A stretch of 64,000 bases of DNA from Micromonospora narathiwatensis. Lineage in GTDB: Bacteria; Actinomycetota; Actinomycetes; Mycobacteriales; Micromonosporaceae. Shown here in pieces: positions 44,138 through 53,404 of the stretch. The notes beneath the pieces were generated by a model. That model saw only the letters and a program-made list of their open reading frames with translations. It ran no database searches and had not been told where the DNA came from. The DNA is taken from NCBI RefSeq assembly GCF_900089605.1, contig NZ_LT594324.1, forward strand, positions 5,270,001 to 5,334,000, given 5' to 3'. The number at the start of each line of letters is the position of its first letter. Position 1 is the first letter of the stretch. The position numbers and the translations under genes were made by a program.

Positions 44138-44929
44138 ATGCGAATCGGAGCCCACGTCGATCCGACCGACCCACTGGCCGAGGCCGCCGCCCGGGACGCC
44201 GAGGCCGTGCAGTTCTTCCTCTCCGATCCCCAGGGATGGAAGGCCCCGAAGGCCCGGGAGGACGCCGAGCGGCTGCGCGCCGCCGATGTCGACCTCTACG
44301 TGCACGCGCCGTACGTCATCAACGTGGCCACGCTGAACAACCGGATCCGCATCCCGAGCCGCAAGCTGCTCCTCGGCCACGCGGCCGCCGCGGCGGCCGT
44401 CGGGGCCAAGGGGCTGATCGTGCACGGCGGTCACGTCAACGCCGGGGACGACGTCGCCGTCGGCTTCGACAACTGGCGCAAGACCTTCGCGTACGCGGCG
44501 GAATCGGGCGGCTTCCCGCTTCCGGTCCTGATCGAGAACACCGCCGGCGGCGACAACGCCTGCGCCCGGCGCCTCGACGCGCTGGCCCGACTCTGGGACG
44601 CCCTCGGCGACTACGAGGTGGGCTTCTGCCTCGACACCTGCCACGCGCACGCCGGCGGCGAGGAGTTGCTGGGTCTGGTGGACCGGGTCAAGGCGATCAC
44701 CGGCCGGATCGACCTGATCCACGCGAACAACTCCAAGGGCGCCTTCAACTCCGGGCAGGACCGGCACGACAACCTCGACGGCGGGACCATCGACCCGGAG
44801 CTGTTGGTGGCGGTGATCCGGGCCGCCGGCGCGCCGGTCATCGTGGAGACGCCGGGCGGCACCGAGGGGCAGGCGGCCGACATCGCCTTCCTGCGCCAGC
44901 AGCTCGGTGCCGGGGCGTCGGCGGCATGA
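44138..44929 (+). CDS. nfo: Deoxyribonuclease IV (Nfo-family AP endonuclease)
   Basis: A 263-residue TIM-barrel metal enzyme that cuts 5' to abasic sites in base excision repair. It starts MRIGAHVDPTDPLAEA. Metal-ligand regions are LYVHAPYVINVA, IVHGGHVN, VLIENTAGGDNACA, GFCLDTCHAHAGG, LIHANNSKGAFNSGQDRHDN and IVETPGG. ATG at 44138 is the start. Its stop overlaps the next gene by ATGA (44926-44929). Confidence 0.9.
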   Translation: MRIGAHVDPTDPLAEAAARDAEAVQFFLSDPQGWKAPKAREDAERLRAADVDLYVHAPYVINVATLNNRIRIPSRKLLLGHAAAAAAVGAKGLIVHGGHVNAGDDVAVGFDNWRKTFAYAAESGGFPLPVLIENTAGGDNACARRLDALARLWDALGDYEVGFCLDTCHAHAGGEELLGLVDRVKAITGRIDLIHANNSKGAFNSGQDRHDNLDGGTIDPELLVAVIRAAGAPVIVETPGGTEGQAADIAFLRQQLGAGASAA

Positions 44930-47220
44930 CGACCAAGCAGTCCGACACCGCGGACGGTGCCGGGCCGGCCGGGGGATTCTCCGCCGGTGGCGCCCAGCCG
45001 CACGCCGGCGACGCCGGACCGGTCGGGCGGTCGACCGACGGCGAGGCACCGTCGTCCGGCGTCACCGGCCGTGACGGAGCCGCCGAGGCGGCACGGGAGC
45101 AGGCCACCGGGGTGCCCGACGGGATCGGCTCGACCGACAACCGCCAGGCCGGGGCGACCGCTCCGGACGGGCCCGCCGCCGAACTGACCGCCGCCGGCCA
45201 GTCCGCCACCGGCCCGGCCGGTGGCGACGCAACCACGAAGACCCGCCCGGGCGCGGCCGCCACGAAGACCGGCCCGGGCGCGGCCGCCACGAAGACCGGC
45301 CCGGGCGACCCCGGTGCGGCCGACAAGCCCGCGAAGCCCGGCCAGGACGGCGATGCCGGGAAGCACGAAAAGACCGCCGACGGCGGGGCCGGGACCGCCG
45401 GCGCGGCCGGCGGCAAGGACACGTCCGCCGAGGGTACGGAGCCGGCCGATCGCTGGTCCGCGTTCGGCCCCGCCCCGGATCCCGTGCTCTCCCGGCCACG
45501 CCGGGCGGTCCGCGCGGCGGGCCGGTTCCTGATCCACGAGTGGACCCTGGCCACCGTCGCCTCGCTGGTGCTGGCCGTGCTGATGACCTGGCCCACCCTG
45601 CGCTACCCGCGTTACACGCTGCCGCAGGACTACTGGGACCCGAGCCTCCAGTCCTGGCAGATGGCCTGGTCCGGGCACATCCTGCGGACCGACCCCGGGC
45701 AGCTCTGGCACTCGAACACGTTCTTCCCCGACTCGTGGAGCTTCGCCTTCTCGGACACCCTCCTGGGGTACGCGCCGGCCGGCCTGCTCGGTAACGGCCC
45801 CGAGGACGCCCTGCTGCGCTACAACATCCTGTTCGTGCTGGCGCACGCGCTCGCCACGCTCGGGGCGTACGCGCTGGCGCGGCAGCTCGGCGCGGGGCGG
45901 ATCGGCGGCGCGGTGGCCGGGGTCGCCTACGCGTACGCGCCGTGGCTGCTGGCCCAGGCCGGGCACCTGCACATCATCTCCAACGGCGGCATCCCGCTGG
46001 CGCTGGCGATGCTCGCCCGAGGCCACGGCTGGTCCCTCCGGTACGGCTACCGGCCCCGGCGGCGCCACGCCGGCTGGGCGTTCGCCGGTTGGCTGGTGGC
46101 GGCGTGGCAGCTCAGCCTCGGCTTCGGCATCGGGCTGCCGTTCGCGTATCTGCTGGCCACCGTGGTGCTGGTCTCGACCGTCATCTGGTTCGCCCGGCGC
46201 TGGGTGGTACGGCCGGTGAAGCGTCCCTTCGGTGGCCGGCTGCTCCTCGCCAACGTGCTCGGTGGCGTGCTCTTCGCCGCGGTGGGCGCGCTGCTGGCGG
46301 TGCCGTACTTCAAGGTCGCGGAGCTGCACCCGAACGCGGAGCGGACCCTCGGCGAGATCAGCCTCTACTCGCCGCCGGCCACCGGGTTCTTCACCGCCCC
46401 GGCGGAGTCGCGGATCTGGGGTCCGCTGCACGAGGGCGCGCGGGCCGCGCTGCCCTGGCATCCGGAGATGACCCTGCTGCCGGGCTACGCGCTGTACGCC
46501 CTGGCGGCCGGCGGGCTCTTCTTCTCCGTCTGGCGGGTCCGTCACCGGATCTTCCTGCTTGCCGGGGTGCTGGTGACGATGGCCCTGGCCATGGGCACCC
46601 GCCTCCTCGACGGCCGGTTCACCTACGTGCCGCTCTTCGACTACCTGCCGGGCTGGAGCGGACTGCGCACGCCGGGCCGGCTGATGCTCTGGACCACGCT
46701 GCTGCTCGGCCTGCTCGCCGCCGGCGCCGTCACCGCGTTCTGCGCCCGGGTACGCGAGGTCGCCGCCGGGCGGGTTCCGCCGTGGCCCGGCCCGTGGCTG
46801 CGGCTGGCCACCCTGCTGCCGCTGCTCCTGGTCGTCGTGGAGGGGCTGAACACCACGCCGCACCCGGTGGTGCCGCAACAGCCGGCGGTGATGCGGACGG
46901 TCGACGGCCCGATGCTGGTCCTGCCCAGCAGCCAGGCGCTGGACCAGCCGGTGATGCTCTGGTCGACCAGCCGGTTCCAGGACATGGTCAACGGCGGCAG
47001 CGGCTTCACCCCGAGGAGCCAGGCCCAGATACGCGATGCCAGCGTCAGCTTCCCCGACCCGCTCAGCATCGACTATCTGCGTCAACTCGGCGTGAAGAAC
47101 GTGGTCGTGCTGCCCGGCCGGCTCGCCGGCACCCCGTGGGAGGGCATCCTCGACCGCCCGACCGACGGGCTGGGCGTCACCCGCGAGGAGGTCGACGGCG
47201 CGGTGGTCTACCGGCTCTGA
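44926..47220 (+). CDS. Large multi-pass membrane protein, GT-C-like, with disordered N-terminus
   Basis: A 764-residue protein. Residues 1-185 are disordered and rich in Gly, Ala, Thr and Asp; a 27-bp tandem repeat encodes KTGPGAAAT-type units (about 45234-45310). After it come ten to twelve helices with an extracytoplasmic loop (LPQDYWDPSLQSWQMAWSGH) that carries an acidic residue as in GT-C glycosyltransferases, and a C-terminal soluble domain (SIDYLRQLGVKNVVVLPGR). It overlaps the endonuclease gene by ATGA. Function is not certain; a membrane glycosyltransferase is the best guess. Confidence 0.65.
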   Translation: MTTKQSDTADGAGPAGGFSAGGAQPHAGDAGPVGRSTDGEAPSSGVTGRDGAAEAAREQATGVPDGIGSTDNRQAGATAPDGPAAELTAAGQSATGPAGGDATTKTRPGAAATKTGPGAAATKTGPGDPGAADKPAKPGQDGDAGKHEKTADGGAGTAGAAGGKDTSAEGTEPADRWSAFGPAPDPVLSRPRRAVRAAGRFLIHEWTLATVASLVLAVLMTWPTLRYPRYTLPQDYWDPSLQSWQMAWSGHILRTDPGQLWHSNTFFPDSWSFAFSDTLLGYAPAGLLGNGPEDALLRYNILFVLAHALATLGAYALARQLGAGRIGGAVAGVAYAYAPWLLAQAGHLHIISNGGIPLALAMLARGHGWSLRYGYRPRRRHAGWAFAGWLVAAWQLSLGFGIGLPFAYLLATVVLVSTVIWFARRWVVRPVKRPFGGRLLLANVLGGVLFAAVGALLAVPYFKVAELHPNAERTLGEISLYSPPATGFFTAPAESRIWGPLHEGARAALPWHPEMTLLPGYALYALAAGGLFFSVWRVRHRIFLLAGVLVTMALAMGTRLLDGRFTYVPLFDYLPGWSGLRTPGRLMLWTTLLLGLLAAGAVTAFCARVREVAAGRVPPWPGPWLRLATLLPLLLVVVEGLNTTPHPVVPQQPAVMRTVDGPMLVLPSSQALDQPVMLWSTSRFQDMVNGGSGFTPRSQAQIRDASVSFPDPLSIDYLRQLGVKNVVVLPGRLAGTPWEGILDRPTDGLGVTREEVDGAVVYRL

Positions 47221-47269
47221 CCGCTGACCACCGGTCGCAACTCGGCGCACCCTACCGCTCGGCTGCCTC

Positions 47270-47296
47270 CCCGGCGGGAACTCGACTCCCGCCGGG
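47270..47296. terminator. Bidirectional hairpin
   Basis: CCCGGCGGGA (47270-47279) pairs with TCCCGCCGGG (47287-47296), 10 bp, 7-nt loop, between the convergent membrane-protein and lipoprotein genes. Confidence 0.65.
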
Positions 47297-47300
47297 CAGA

Positions 47301-47798
47301 TCATCCGTCGAGGCTGACGATGCGGTCAGGATGATTGGGCCGCCGCTCATCCAGCGAGGAGGCGCAGGCGGTGTCGACCATCCTGACCTGCGGATCGCGC
47401 CCCACCACTCCGGAGAGCCGGGCGCAGAGCCGGACGATGACCTGGGCGGGGGGAAATCCGCTGCCGGTACCCGTCGCGTCGAACGCGACATCCACCTCGA
47501 GCCGACCGTCCCGACCGGCCCGTTGCTCGAAGACGATGCCGTCGAGCTTGCCGGCGCTCACAGCTGTGACCAGCGCGTCCAGCCGCTGGTCCGTGGTCTT
47601 GGCGTCGAGGTCCGGGCTGGCGAGCATGGTCACCGCCGTCCCGCGAGCAGCCTCCGCACGTCCGCGCACCGACTTGGTGGCGGCCTCCGTCGCGCGGCCC
47701 TCCGCGTCGAGACCACAGCCGGTAAGGCAGAGCAGGGTGACGCCCGCGAGGAGGAAATTCTTTCTCCTCGCGGACGCCGTCCAATCGACTCCTGTCAC
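47301..47798 (-). CDS. Small predicted lipoprotein
   Basis: A 165-residue exported protein. A basic stretch (ARRKN), a hydrophobic core (FLLAGVTLLCLTGC) and the lipobox LTGC near residue 28 show lipid attachment at the cysteine. The mature part has no known domain; it contains EVDVAFDATGTGSGFPPAQV and two later cysteines. The GTG at 47798 overlaps the stop of the large SGNH gene (GTGA), so the two form an operon. Its function is unknown, but the pairing suggests action with the secreted hydrolase. Confidence 0.75.
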   Translation of the reverse strand: MTGVDWTASARRKNFLLAGVTLLCLTGCGLDAEGRATEAATKSVRGRAEAARGTAVTMLASPDLDAKTTDQRLDALVTAVSAGKLDGIVFEQRAGRDGRLEVDVAFDATGTGSGFPPAQVIVRLCARLSGVVGRDPQVRMVDTACASSLDERRPNHPDRIVSLDG

Positions 47799-50700
47799 AG
47801 CCCCATCATATCGACGGTGATATGGTTCATGACCGATGCGTAACGACGCGATCCGTCCATGTTCGGATGGAATGATTGTTGGGATACGCCATACCGGTTC
47901 CAGCTTTCCGGAAGCCAGTCCGGTAGCTCCCCGTGCTCACCCGGGGTCAAGGTGGTGATGATTTTGTTCAGCGCCTCCTGGTCAGCGCAGATCCCGTGAC
48001 CGGCAAACGCCACGGTGGGGTCGGCGAAATAGGTCGGGATGCCCTCGGCACTGGCCTCGGTGGCGGCTTGGCCCATCACGGTGGCAAGCAGCATCGCGGT
48101 GTTGTTCAGCCAGGTCCGCTCTCCGTCATTGATAGCGTTCATGCAGAATGTGCTCGTTTCCTTAAAGAGCTTGGGATATCCCATCAGCATGATCTGGGCA
48201 TGGGGCGCCTTCTTGTGAATCTCCCTCAACACCGTCTTTATCGACTGCTTGACCGGCCCTTCGATATCCCTCTTCACCTCAACCGAAAGTGGATCGGAGT
48301 CGCCGGGCATCGTGTCGTTCTCGCACTCGAAGCTGTGCATGACGCAGAACTGGAGCACCTTGGCGAATCTGGCGTCGTTGCCGCCGACGGACAGCGTCAC
48401 CAGGGTGGTGTTCTCGTCCACGAAGCCTCGGTCGAGCTGCGGCATCTCTCCCCACAGGTACTTGGCGTTCTGACCCCACGCGTTTTCGGGCAAGGGCTGG
48501 CCGGCCGGGACGGTGTAGGCGGGCAGGAGGTGCTCCGTCTCGGCCCAGGAACAGGCGAGGAAGTGGTAGTCCATGTTCGGGTCCCAACTGTCGGCACGGC
48601 TCCCGATATTCGAGGTGCTGTCCGAGAGCACCCCCAAGCGAGACCAGGCGAACCGGGACCGGTGACAGAGGTCCTGGTACTGCACCTCGTTGTTGACCAC
48701 CTGCTTGTAGTCGCTCTCCGGGTAGTAGTCGGCGCCGTTGCCGCTCGAGACACCCTCACCAGACGAGTACGAGTCGCCGAGCGCGACGATCTGGTGCCGC
48801 GGCTTCGCCGTCAGCTTCTTGACCGCGATCGCGTCCCAGGCCACGTCCTCGTCGCCGGTGCCGTCGTACGCGTCGTTGGTCAACCGCACCCGGGGCGTCC
48901 CGTTGAACTGGAACACTCCGAGGGACACCCACTGGTTCCGCTGCACCCGTTGCAGCAGGACTCGCTTCTTTCCGGCGTTGCCTAAGCCCTGCCCGAGATC
49001 GATCTCGTAGGCCGCCTGCCGGGTGTGCGCGCCGTGATCCGGGATGTGCACCATCACCCGGGCCCAGCCGGTGACGCTCTGGTTGAGTGTCCAGGTGCCC
49101 GTGACCTTCATCTTTCCGCCCAGCATCCCTGGGCCCCAGGTATGGGCGAACCAGAAGTGTCCCCCGAAGCCACCGCCGATCTGATGGAAGTCGACCTTGG
49201 AGGGGAACTTGCCGGCCGAGTCCGTGGCAAAGGTCAGCTTGAAATCGCCCGAGTTGGTCCACTGGTTGTCGCAGCCCGGGCGGACCGACTTGGTACCGGA
49301 CGGAACGTCGTCCACCACGAGGCTCCCCGCCGGCAGGCCGGAGAGATCGCAGCTGGGCGGATACGTCGTCGCATCATCCTGATACGCGTACCCCGGATCG
49401 AACCGCAGCACCTCGTTGCCGAGCTGGGTGTCGCCCTTCCAGGTCGCCGACCGGTGGTACCAGCACACCAGGTCGTACTTGCCGGCGGCGTTCTTGTGGG
49501 CGCACGGTCCGGCCGGCTCGCCGACCACGTCGGGATCGTCCGGGGTGTTCAGCTCACCGGGATGGCAGTCGTTGGACGCGTCGCAGAACAGGTAGGGCGG
49601 CGGCTTGACGTTGATTCGGTTCTCCACCGTGGTCCACCATGCGGCCCGAAAGCCCGCCACGAAGGTGTCCGGTCCCTCCAGCAGGTTCGGCGGGTGCCCG
49701 GCAAAACCCAGCACCTTCTCCTGGTACGGCCAGAACTGCGGCCGGGCGGCGTCGGCGTAGGTGTACTCGAGGAAGGGCTGACGGTCCGGCTTGTAGCGCG
49801 GGTTGGCCGGGTTGTTGGCCCAACCGAGGCCCCACGGCTCGCCGGTACCGAGGTTCGGATGCAGACCCGAGTTGTACGCCCAGAGGGCGTAGAACCAGTT
49901 CTCCAGACCGGCCGGGTCGCCGTTGTTGATGATGAGGTTGGCGACCCGGGTCTGGTTCCACTTGTCCTGCAGCACCTGGAGACCAGCCGCCACGTTGGCG
50001 GCGAAGTCGAGCGCAACCGCCCGCTGCGTCTGGTACGGCAGCAGCGTCTCGCCGGGCTTCGCGTGGCCGGCGAGACGCATTCCGTCGGTCAACTGGGTGA
50101 CGCCATAGCCGCAGTCGGCATCCTCCCAGTGCACGTCCCAGTCATCGTTCGGGTCCACGTTATAGATGTCGCGCCCATAGAAGTTGCCGATCAACGGATT
50201 GCCGGTAACACCTGGCAGGGCGTTGCGCGACGCCTGCCACATGTTCGACTCCTGCGCCACAACACCCAGCATCACCTGGGCCGGCACCCGGCCACCGCCG
50301 AGCAGTTCGTGTGGCCGAAACAGTCCCTGCGGGGTGTACGCGGGCATCCCTAGGTTCTTCCAGTTGGCCGGCCGCTGCACGTACAGCGAGTCGGTGATGG
50401 CCTGGTCGATCGCCCATTCCACCTGGCGCGGCTTGGGCTGCAACGCCTGGTTCTGCGGATCGTTGCGCGGCACCGAGCACCACCGCTCGTCCTCGACGGC
50501 GTCCGTGGGCGAGCCGCTGGGCGACGCGGTGGCGCCGAGCAACCGCTGGCCTTCTGCTGCTGCTGCACCGGGCCGCAGCCGTGCCGAGGGATCGATCCCG
50601 GCGCGGGTGGCAACCCGGAAGCTGACGTCGCGGCCCGTGCCGGTGACCCGAGCCTGGATTGCGATCTGGCTGACCTCGGCGGTCGATGCGTTGGACACCG

Positions 50701-51754
50701 AAGGTGCGGCCTGGTCGGCGCGCTCGACCCTGGTCAGCGCGAGCTGCCCCTCCGAGGACAGTTCCGCGCCGGCCGGTACGTCGCGCCAGCTGATCCCCGC
50801 CGGCAAGGAGTGCAGCTCGGTAGGTCGACCGGTGATGAAAAGCTGGCGACCCGCACCCGCGCCGACCGACAACTCCCCCAGGCGCCCCTTGGCCAGCGTC
50901 CTCGCGACCGCCCCGGGTAGCGCCTCGGCGTACCCCACTCGCGCCGCGCCGCCTGGGCGGTCCAGGAAGACCACGTTGCCGTGCCGGTCGGTGGCGAGCC
51001 CGAACGGAGTGCCCGCGGTGCGGGCGAGCGGGACGAGCTTGCCGCCCTGCTCCACCCGGACCAGCCGGGAGCCGCCAGCGGCGACGATGCCCGCCGGGGT
51101 GAGCACCGGCGAGGTGAGTTCGGCCTCGACGACCGTCGACTCGGCGAGCTTTCCGGTGGCGGCGTCGAGGGTGGTCAGCCGGGTCCGAGGTCGGTCGGTC
51201 ACCTTTTCCACGCGCTGGCCGTTCAGCTGGGTGAGCACGGCGGACTCCCCGCCACTGCAGCTCGGGTTGAAGTACGCCAGTGACGTGCGGATGGGCAGCC
51301 TGGTGACCGCACCGGTGGTCAGGTCGACCGTTGCGGTAAAGCCGCCCCGGTCGAAGAGATCCGCCTTGTTGGTGTAGGTCCGTGGCGCGTAGACCACCAC
51401 GAGCCGGCGACCGGACGCGGTCAGACAGGCGTTGCCGATCCACTGGTCGGCTTCGACACCGGGTACCGCCAAGTCGGCCACTCCGCGCCAGGTGTACCCG
51501 CTGCGGGCGGTGGCGGAGAGCACGTGGAAGCCGTCGGCGTCACCCGACGTCGTCCAGGCCAGGTCCGACGACCGGGCCCAATCCTTGGGCAGCAACTGGT
51601 CGCGGCGCCCGGGTTGGATGGTGTTGGTGGCGGTCGTCTGCTCGGCACGGGGCGAGGGAGCGGGTGGGGCGGCGGTAGCGGGCAGCGCGGGTGCGGCTGA
51701 CACGGTGATGGTGGCTGCGGCAACCACCGCGATCGCGGCACGTCTTCGTAGCAT
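47795..51754 (-). CDS. Large secreted SGNH hydrolase with golvesin-like and lytic-transglycosylase-like domains
   Basis: A 1319-residue protein with signal peptide (VVAAATITVSAAPALPATA). Residues about 60-470 look like a beta-propeller. About 480-650 resembles a lytic transglycosylase/GH23 domain (MLGVVAQESNMWQASRNALP). About 830-985 matches the golvesin C-terminal-like domain (VDFHQIGGGFGGHFWFAHTW). The C-terminal SGNH/GDSL hydrolase (about 990-1319) keeps ALGDSYSSGEG, LSVGGNDARF and SFHPNMDGS, so serine, oxyanion and histidine are present. ATG at 51754. It likely cuts an ester of a cell-wall or glycan substrate outside the cell. A decayed paralogue lies nearby. Confidence 0.85.
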   Translation of the reverse strand: MLRRRAAIAVVAAATITVSAAPALPATAAPPAPSPRAEQTTATNTIQPGRRDQLLPKDWARSSDLAWTTSGDADGFHVLSATARSGYTWRGVADLAVPGVEADQWIGNACLTASGRRLVVVYAPRTYTNKADLFDRGGFTATVDLTTGAVTRLPIRTSLAYFNPSCSGGESAVLTQLNGQRVEKVTDRPRTRLTTLDAATGKLAESTVVEAELTSPVLTPAGIVAAGGSRLVRVEQGGKLVPLARTAGTPFGLATDRHGNVVFLDRPGGAARVGYAEALPGAVARTLAKGRLGELSVGAGAGRQLFITGRPTELHSLPAGISWRDVPAGAELSSEGQLALTRVERADQAAPSVSNASTAEVSQIAIQARVTGTGRDVSFRVATRAGIDPSARLRPGAAAAEGQRLLGATASPSGSPTDAVEDERWCSVPRNDPQNQALQPKPRQVEWAIDQAITDSLYVQRPANWKNLGMPAYTPQGLFRPHELLGGGRVPAQVMLGVVAQESNMWQASRNALPGVTGNPLIGNFYGRDIYNVDPNDDWDVHWEDADCGYGVTQLTDGMRLAGHAKPGETLLPYQTQRAVALDFAANVAAGLQVLQDKWNQTRVANLIINNGDPAGLENWFYALWAYNSGLHPNLGTGEPWGLGWANNPANPRYKPDRQPFLEYTYADAARPQFWPYQEKVLGFAGHPPNLLEGPDTFVAGFRAAWWTTVENRINVKPPPYLFCDASNDCHPGELNTPDDPDVVGEPAGPCAHKNAAGKYDLVCWYHRSATWKGDTQLGNEVLRFDPGYAYQDDATTYPPSCDLSGLPAGSLVVDDVPSGTKSVRPGCDNQWTNSGDFKLTFATDSAGKFPSKVDFHQIGGGFGGHFWFAHTWGPGMLGGKMKVTGTWTLNQSVTGWARVMVHIPDHGAHTRQAAYEIDLGQGLGNAGKKRVLLQRVQRNQWVSLGVFQFNGTPRVRLTNDAYDGTGDEDVAWDAIAVKKLTAKPRHQIVALGDSYSSGEGVSSGNGADYYPESDYKQVVNNEVQYQDLCHRSRFAWSRLGVLSDSTSNIGSRADSWDPNMDYHFLACSWAETEHLLPAYTVPAGQPLPENAWGQNAKYLWGEMPQLDRGFVDENTTLVTLSVGGNDARFAKVLQFCVMHSFECENDTMPGDSDPLSVEVKRDIEGPVKQSIKTVLREIHKKAPHAQIMLMGYPKLFKETSTFCMNAINDGERTWLNNTAMLLATVMGQAATEASAEGIPTYFADPTVAFAGHGICADQEALNKIITTLTPGEHGELPDWLPESWNRYGVSQQSFHPNMDGSRRYASVMNHITVDMMGL

Positions 51755-51790
51755 GGCCTGCCTATCTCGGAGAGCGGGTGGGACCCGGGC

Positions 51791-51832
51791 ATACTGACCG
51801 AGATCGTCATCGCGTCGTCATCAACGCCCCAC
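51791..51832 (-). promoter_or_regulatory. SGNH gene promoter with SARP-like direct repeats
   Basis: On the minus strand GATGACG occurs at 51822-51816 and 51811-51805, exactly 11 bp apart. The second ends 8 nt before a -10-like CAGTAT (51796-51791). GTGG lies at 51832-51829. The start codon is about 30 nt after the predicted transcription start. Confidence 0.6.
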
Positions 51833-51877
51833 CAACTTGGGCGCGGGAGGCGAGGGCGGGCTGGCCACATACGCAAT

Positions 51878-51919
51878 CGACGGCATGCCGCTCCATCGGG
51901 AAGGAGCGACCTGCCGTCG
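51878..51919 (-). terminator. Hairpin after DUF2690 gene 1
   Basis: CGACGGC (51878-51884) pairs with GCCGTCG (51913-51919), with an inner GCTCC/GGAGC stem. It lies 19-60 nt beyond the stop of the DUF2690 gene. Confidence 0.5.
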
Positions 51920-51937
51920 GCGCGCGGCGTGGACCGG

Positions 51938-52408
51938 TCAGTTCACGCAGTACTCGACGTACTGGCCCCAGTCCTGGGAATAGAAGAAGAGGCAGCCGTG
52001 CGGGCTCTGGTTGGCGGCCGCCATCGGCGTCCAGCCCGTCTCACCCGCGTACGCCGCCAGGGTCTTCTTGTACATGACACTGTTGCCCTTGATGCGGGCC
52101 TCACCGCTGGCCCCGTTCTTGTTGGTGTACCGGGTCCAGTACGCCTGGCAGCCGGAGGAGTACCGAAGCTCCACGTACACCCCGTTCCGGGCCGCGCCCT
52201 CCGCCACGGTCACCGCCGTGCAGCCCATGGTGTTGGGGTCCTTGCCGTTGCACGACAGGTAACCGGAACCACCGCCGTTGCGGCACACGTCCGGGTCGGC
52301 CGCCGTGCCCGCCCACGCCGCGCTCGGCGCGGCCACCAGGGCACCGGCTACCAGCACCGATGCCGCCAGGATGTTACGTACGTGCTTGAGGCTGAATAAC
52401 CGGCTCAA
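51938..52408 (-). CDS. Secreted DUF2690 protein, copy 1
   Basis: A 156-residue exported protein. The signal peptide ends at VAAPSAAWA. The mature part has cysteines in DVCRNGGGSGYLSCNGKDP, TMGCTAV, SGCQAYWTRYT, HGCLFF and YCVN, the DUF2690 pattern. TTG at 52408 was preferred, since AAGGAG lies 6 nt upstream and it suits the predicted transcription start near 52440. ATG at 52438 has no SD. It is 70 percent or so alike in layout to copy 3 at 57518-57988. Function unknown; the fold is small and disulfide-bonded. Confidence 0.82.
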   Translation of the reverse strand: MSRLFSLKHVRNILAASVLVAGALVAAPSAAWAGTAADPDVCRNGGGSGYLSCNGKDPNTMGCTAVTVAEGAARNGVYVELRYSSGCQAYWTRYTNKNGASGEARIKGNSVMYKKTLAAYAGETGWTPMAAANQSPHGCLFFYSQDWGQYVEYCVN

Positions 52409-52446
52409 GGCTGTCTCCTTGTGACTCGTCTCCGACATCGGGGCCG

Positions 52447-52488
52447 ACCGTAGGAGGCCGGAACATCACGGCTTCATCATTCGGCCAC
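52447..52488 (-). promoter_or_regulatory. DUF2690 copy 1 promoter, shared architecture
   Basis: Minus-strand GTGGCCGAATGATGA (52488-52474) is nearly identical to the site upstream of copy 3. Heptamers GATGAAG (52478-52472) and GATGTTC (52467-52461) are 11 bp apart, then 8 nt to a -10 TACGGT (52452-52447). Confidence 0.6.
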
Positions 52489-52509
52489 AGGGATCCGCTG
52501 CGCCCGCGC

Positions 52510-52580
52510 GGGACTACTACACCTACCGGTCAACGACGCGGACCTGCTGGTCGAGGCAAGAGCATCGCCCGGCCCGACGA
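52510..52580 (+). pseudogene. DUF2690 C-terminal remnant
   Basis: DNA around TCAACGACGCGGACCTGCTG and GAGGCAAGAGCATCG matches the 3' part of DUF2690 copy 2 (near 54396-54455), but with one base missing and no upstream half. It is a short, frame-shifted remnant. Strand is the same as copy 2. Confidence 0.65.
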
Positions 52581-52710
52581 CCTAACGTACTGATTGATAC
52601 CGGTCTCGGGCGCTGGCCGGAGCGTAGAAGCGGTCACCGCCCCGGCTCAACACCACGTTCCGAGGCTCGACGACACCCCGTAGGGAGGGTCCGTAATCGC
52701 CCGATTGACG

Positions 52711-53396
52711 TCTACTGGAAGGGCGCGGTGCCACCGCTCATCCGGAAGCTCATCAACACCGAGTCGGCAAAGTGCCGGTAGTGGTCCAGCCCGCCACGCA
52801 CTCGGCCGAGAAACTCACCTCGGCCGCCGACAAGGTGGTGAAAAAGGTCCGCACCACCGGGGACCAGTCGGTCGTCTCGGTCGGCTACCCGGTCACCGGT
52901 ACGGGCCTAACCGTCACGGTGGCGGGTGCCACCCAAAACCCGCTGGCCCTCCGGACACGAGGGTGCCGGTCACGATGGTCCGTGCCGAGGCGAAGGCGAC
53001 CCCGGCGCCGAGGCCGGCCACCCGGCCGCGCACCGACGCCGACCGCAAGCCCACACCCCGTTCTGGTACGGCCAAGCCGGGTACGGCACGCGTCGCGGCG
53101 CCGGCGACCGGGGCCGTGGTGGGTGGCTGACCCATCCCGAGCCGACAGGGCGACGCAATCCCGGGCTGGGCGGCGCACCCATCATCAACTGGAGCGCCAC
53201 CGGCGGGAACCACGGCTGGACGACCCGGATTCAGGAGACCGGTGAGGTGGTGTACGTCGACGACAAATACCACTGCACCTCCGGCATCTCGGCGCTCGGG
53301 GTAAACGGCGCCGAGTTCATGGTCGGGGCGTTGAGCTGCGGCGAGGCACGAGACACCTTCGTGAACCCAAGCGGTTACGCAGTCAATGTCCCCAAA
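52711..53396 (+). pseudogene. S1-family (alpha-lytic-like) protease remnant
   Basis: Fragments in changing frames match an actinobacterial secreted serine protease. The pro-region has VYWKGAVPPLIRKL then, after a frameshift, PATHSAEKLTSAADKVVKKV and VSVGYPVTGTGLTVTVAG. The protease part has YHCTSGISALGVNGAEFMVG and ALSCGEARDTFVNPSGYAV, where the usual TAGHCG is ALSCG, so the catalytic histidine is gone. At least two frameshifts and a stop are present. It is not functional. Confidence 0.7.
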
Positions 53397-53404
53397 CGAG
53401 CGGC

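Noticed and set aside
51938..52438. ATG at 52438 as the start of DUF2690 copy 1
   Set aside because: It has no SD and sits at the predicted transcription start; TTG at 52408 has AAGGAG at good spacing.
52772..53245. Intact protease-like gene from GTG at 52772
   Set aside because: The protein-like sequence changes frame several times, ends early and has lost the catalytic histidine, so it is a pseudogene.
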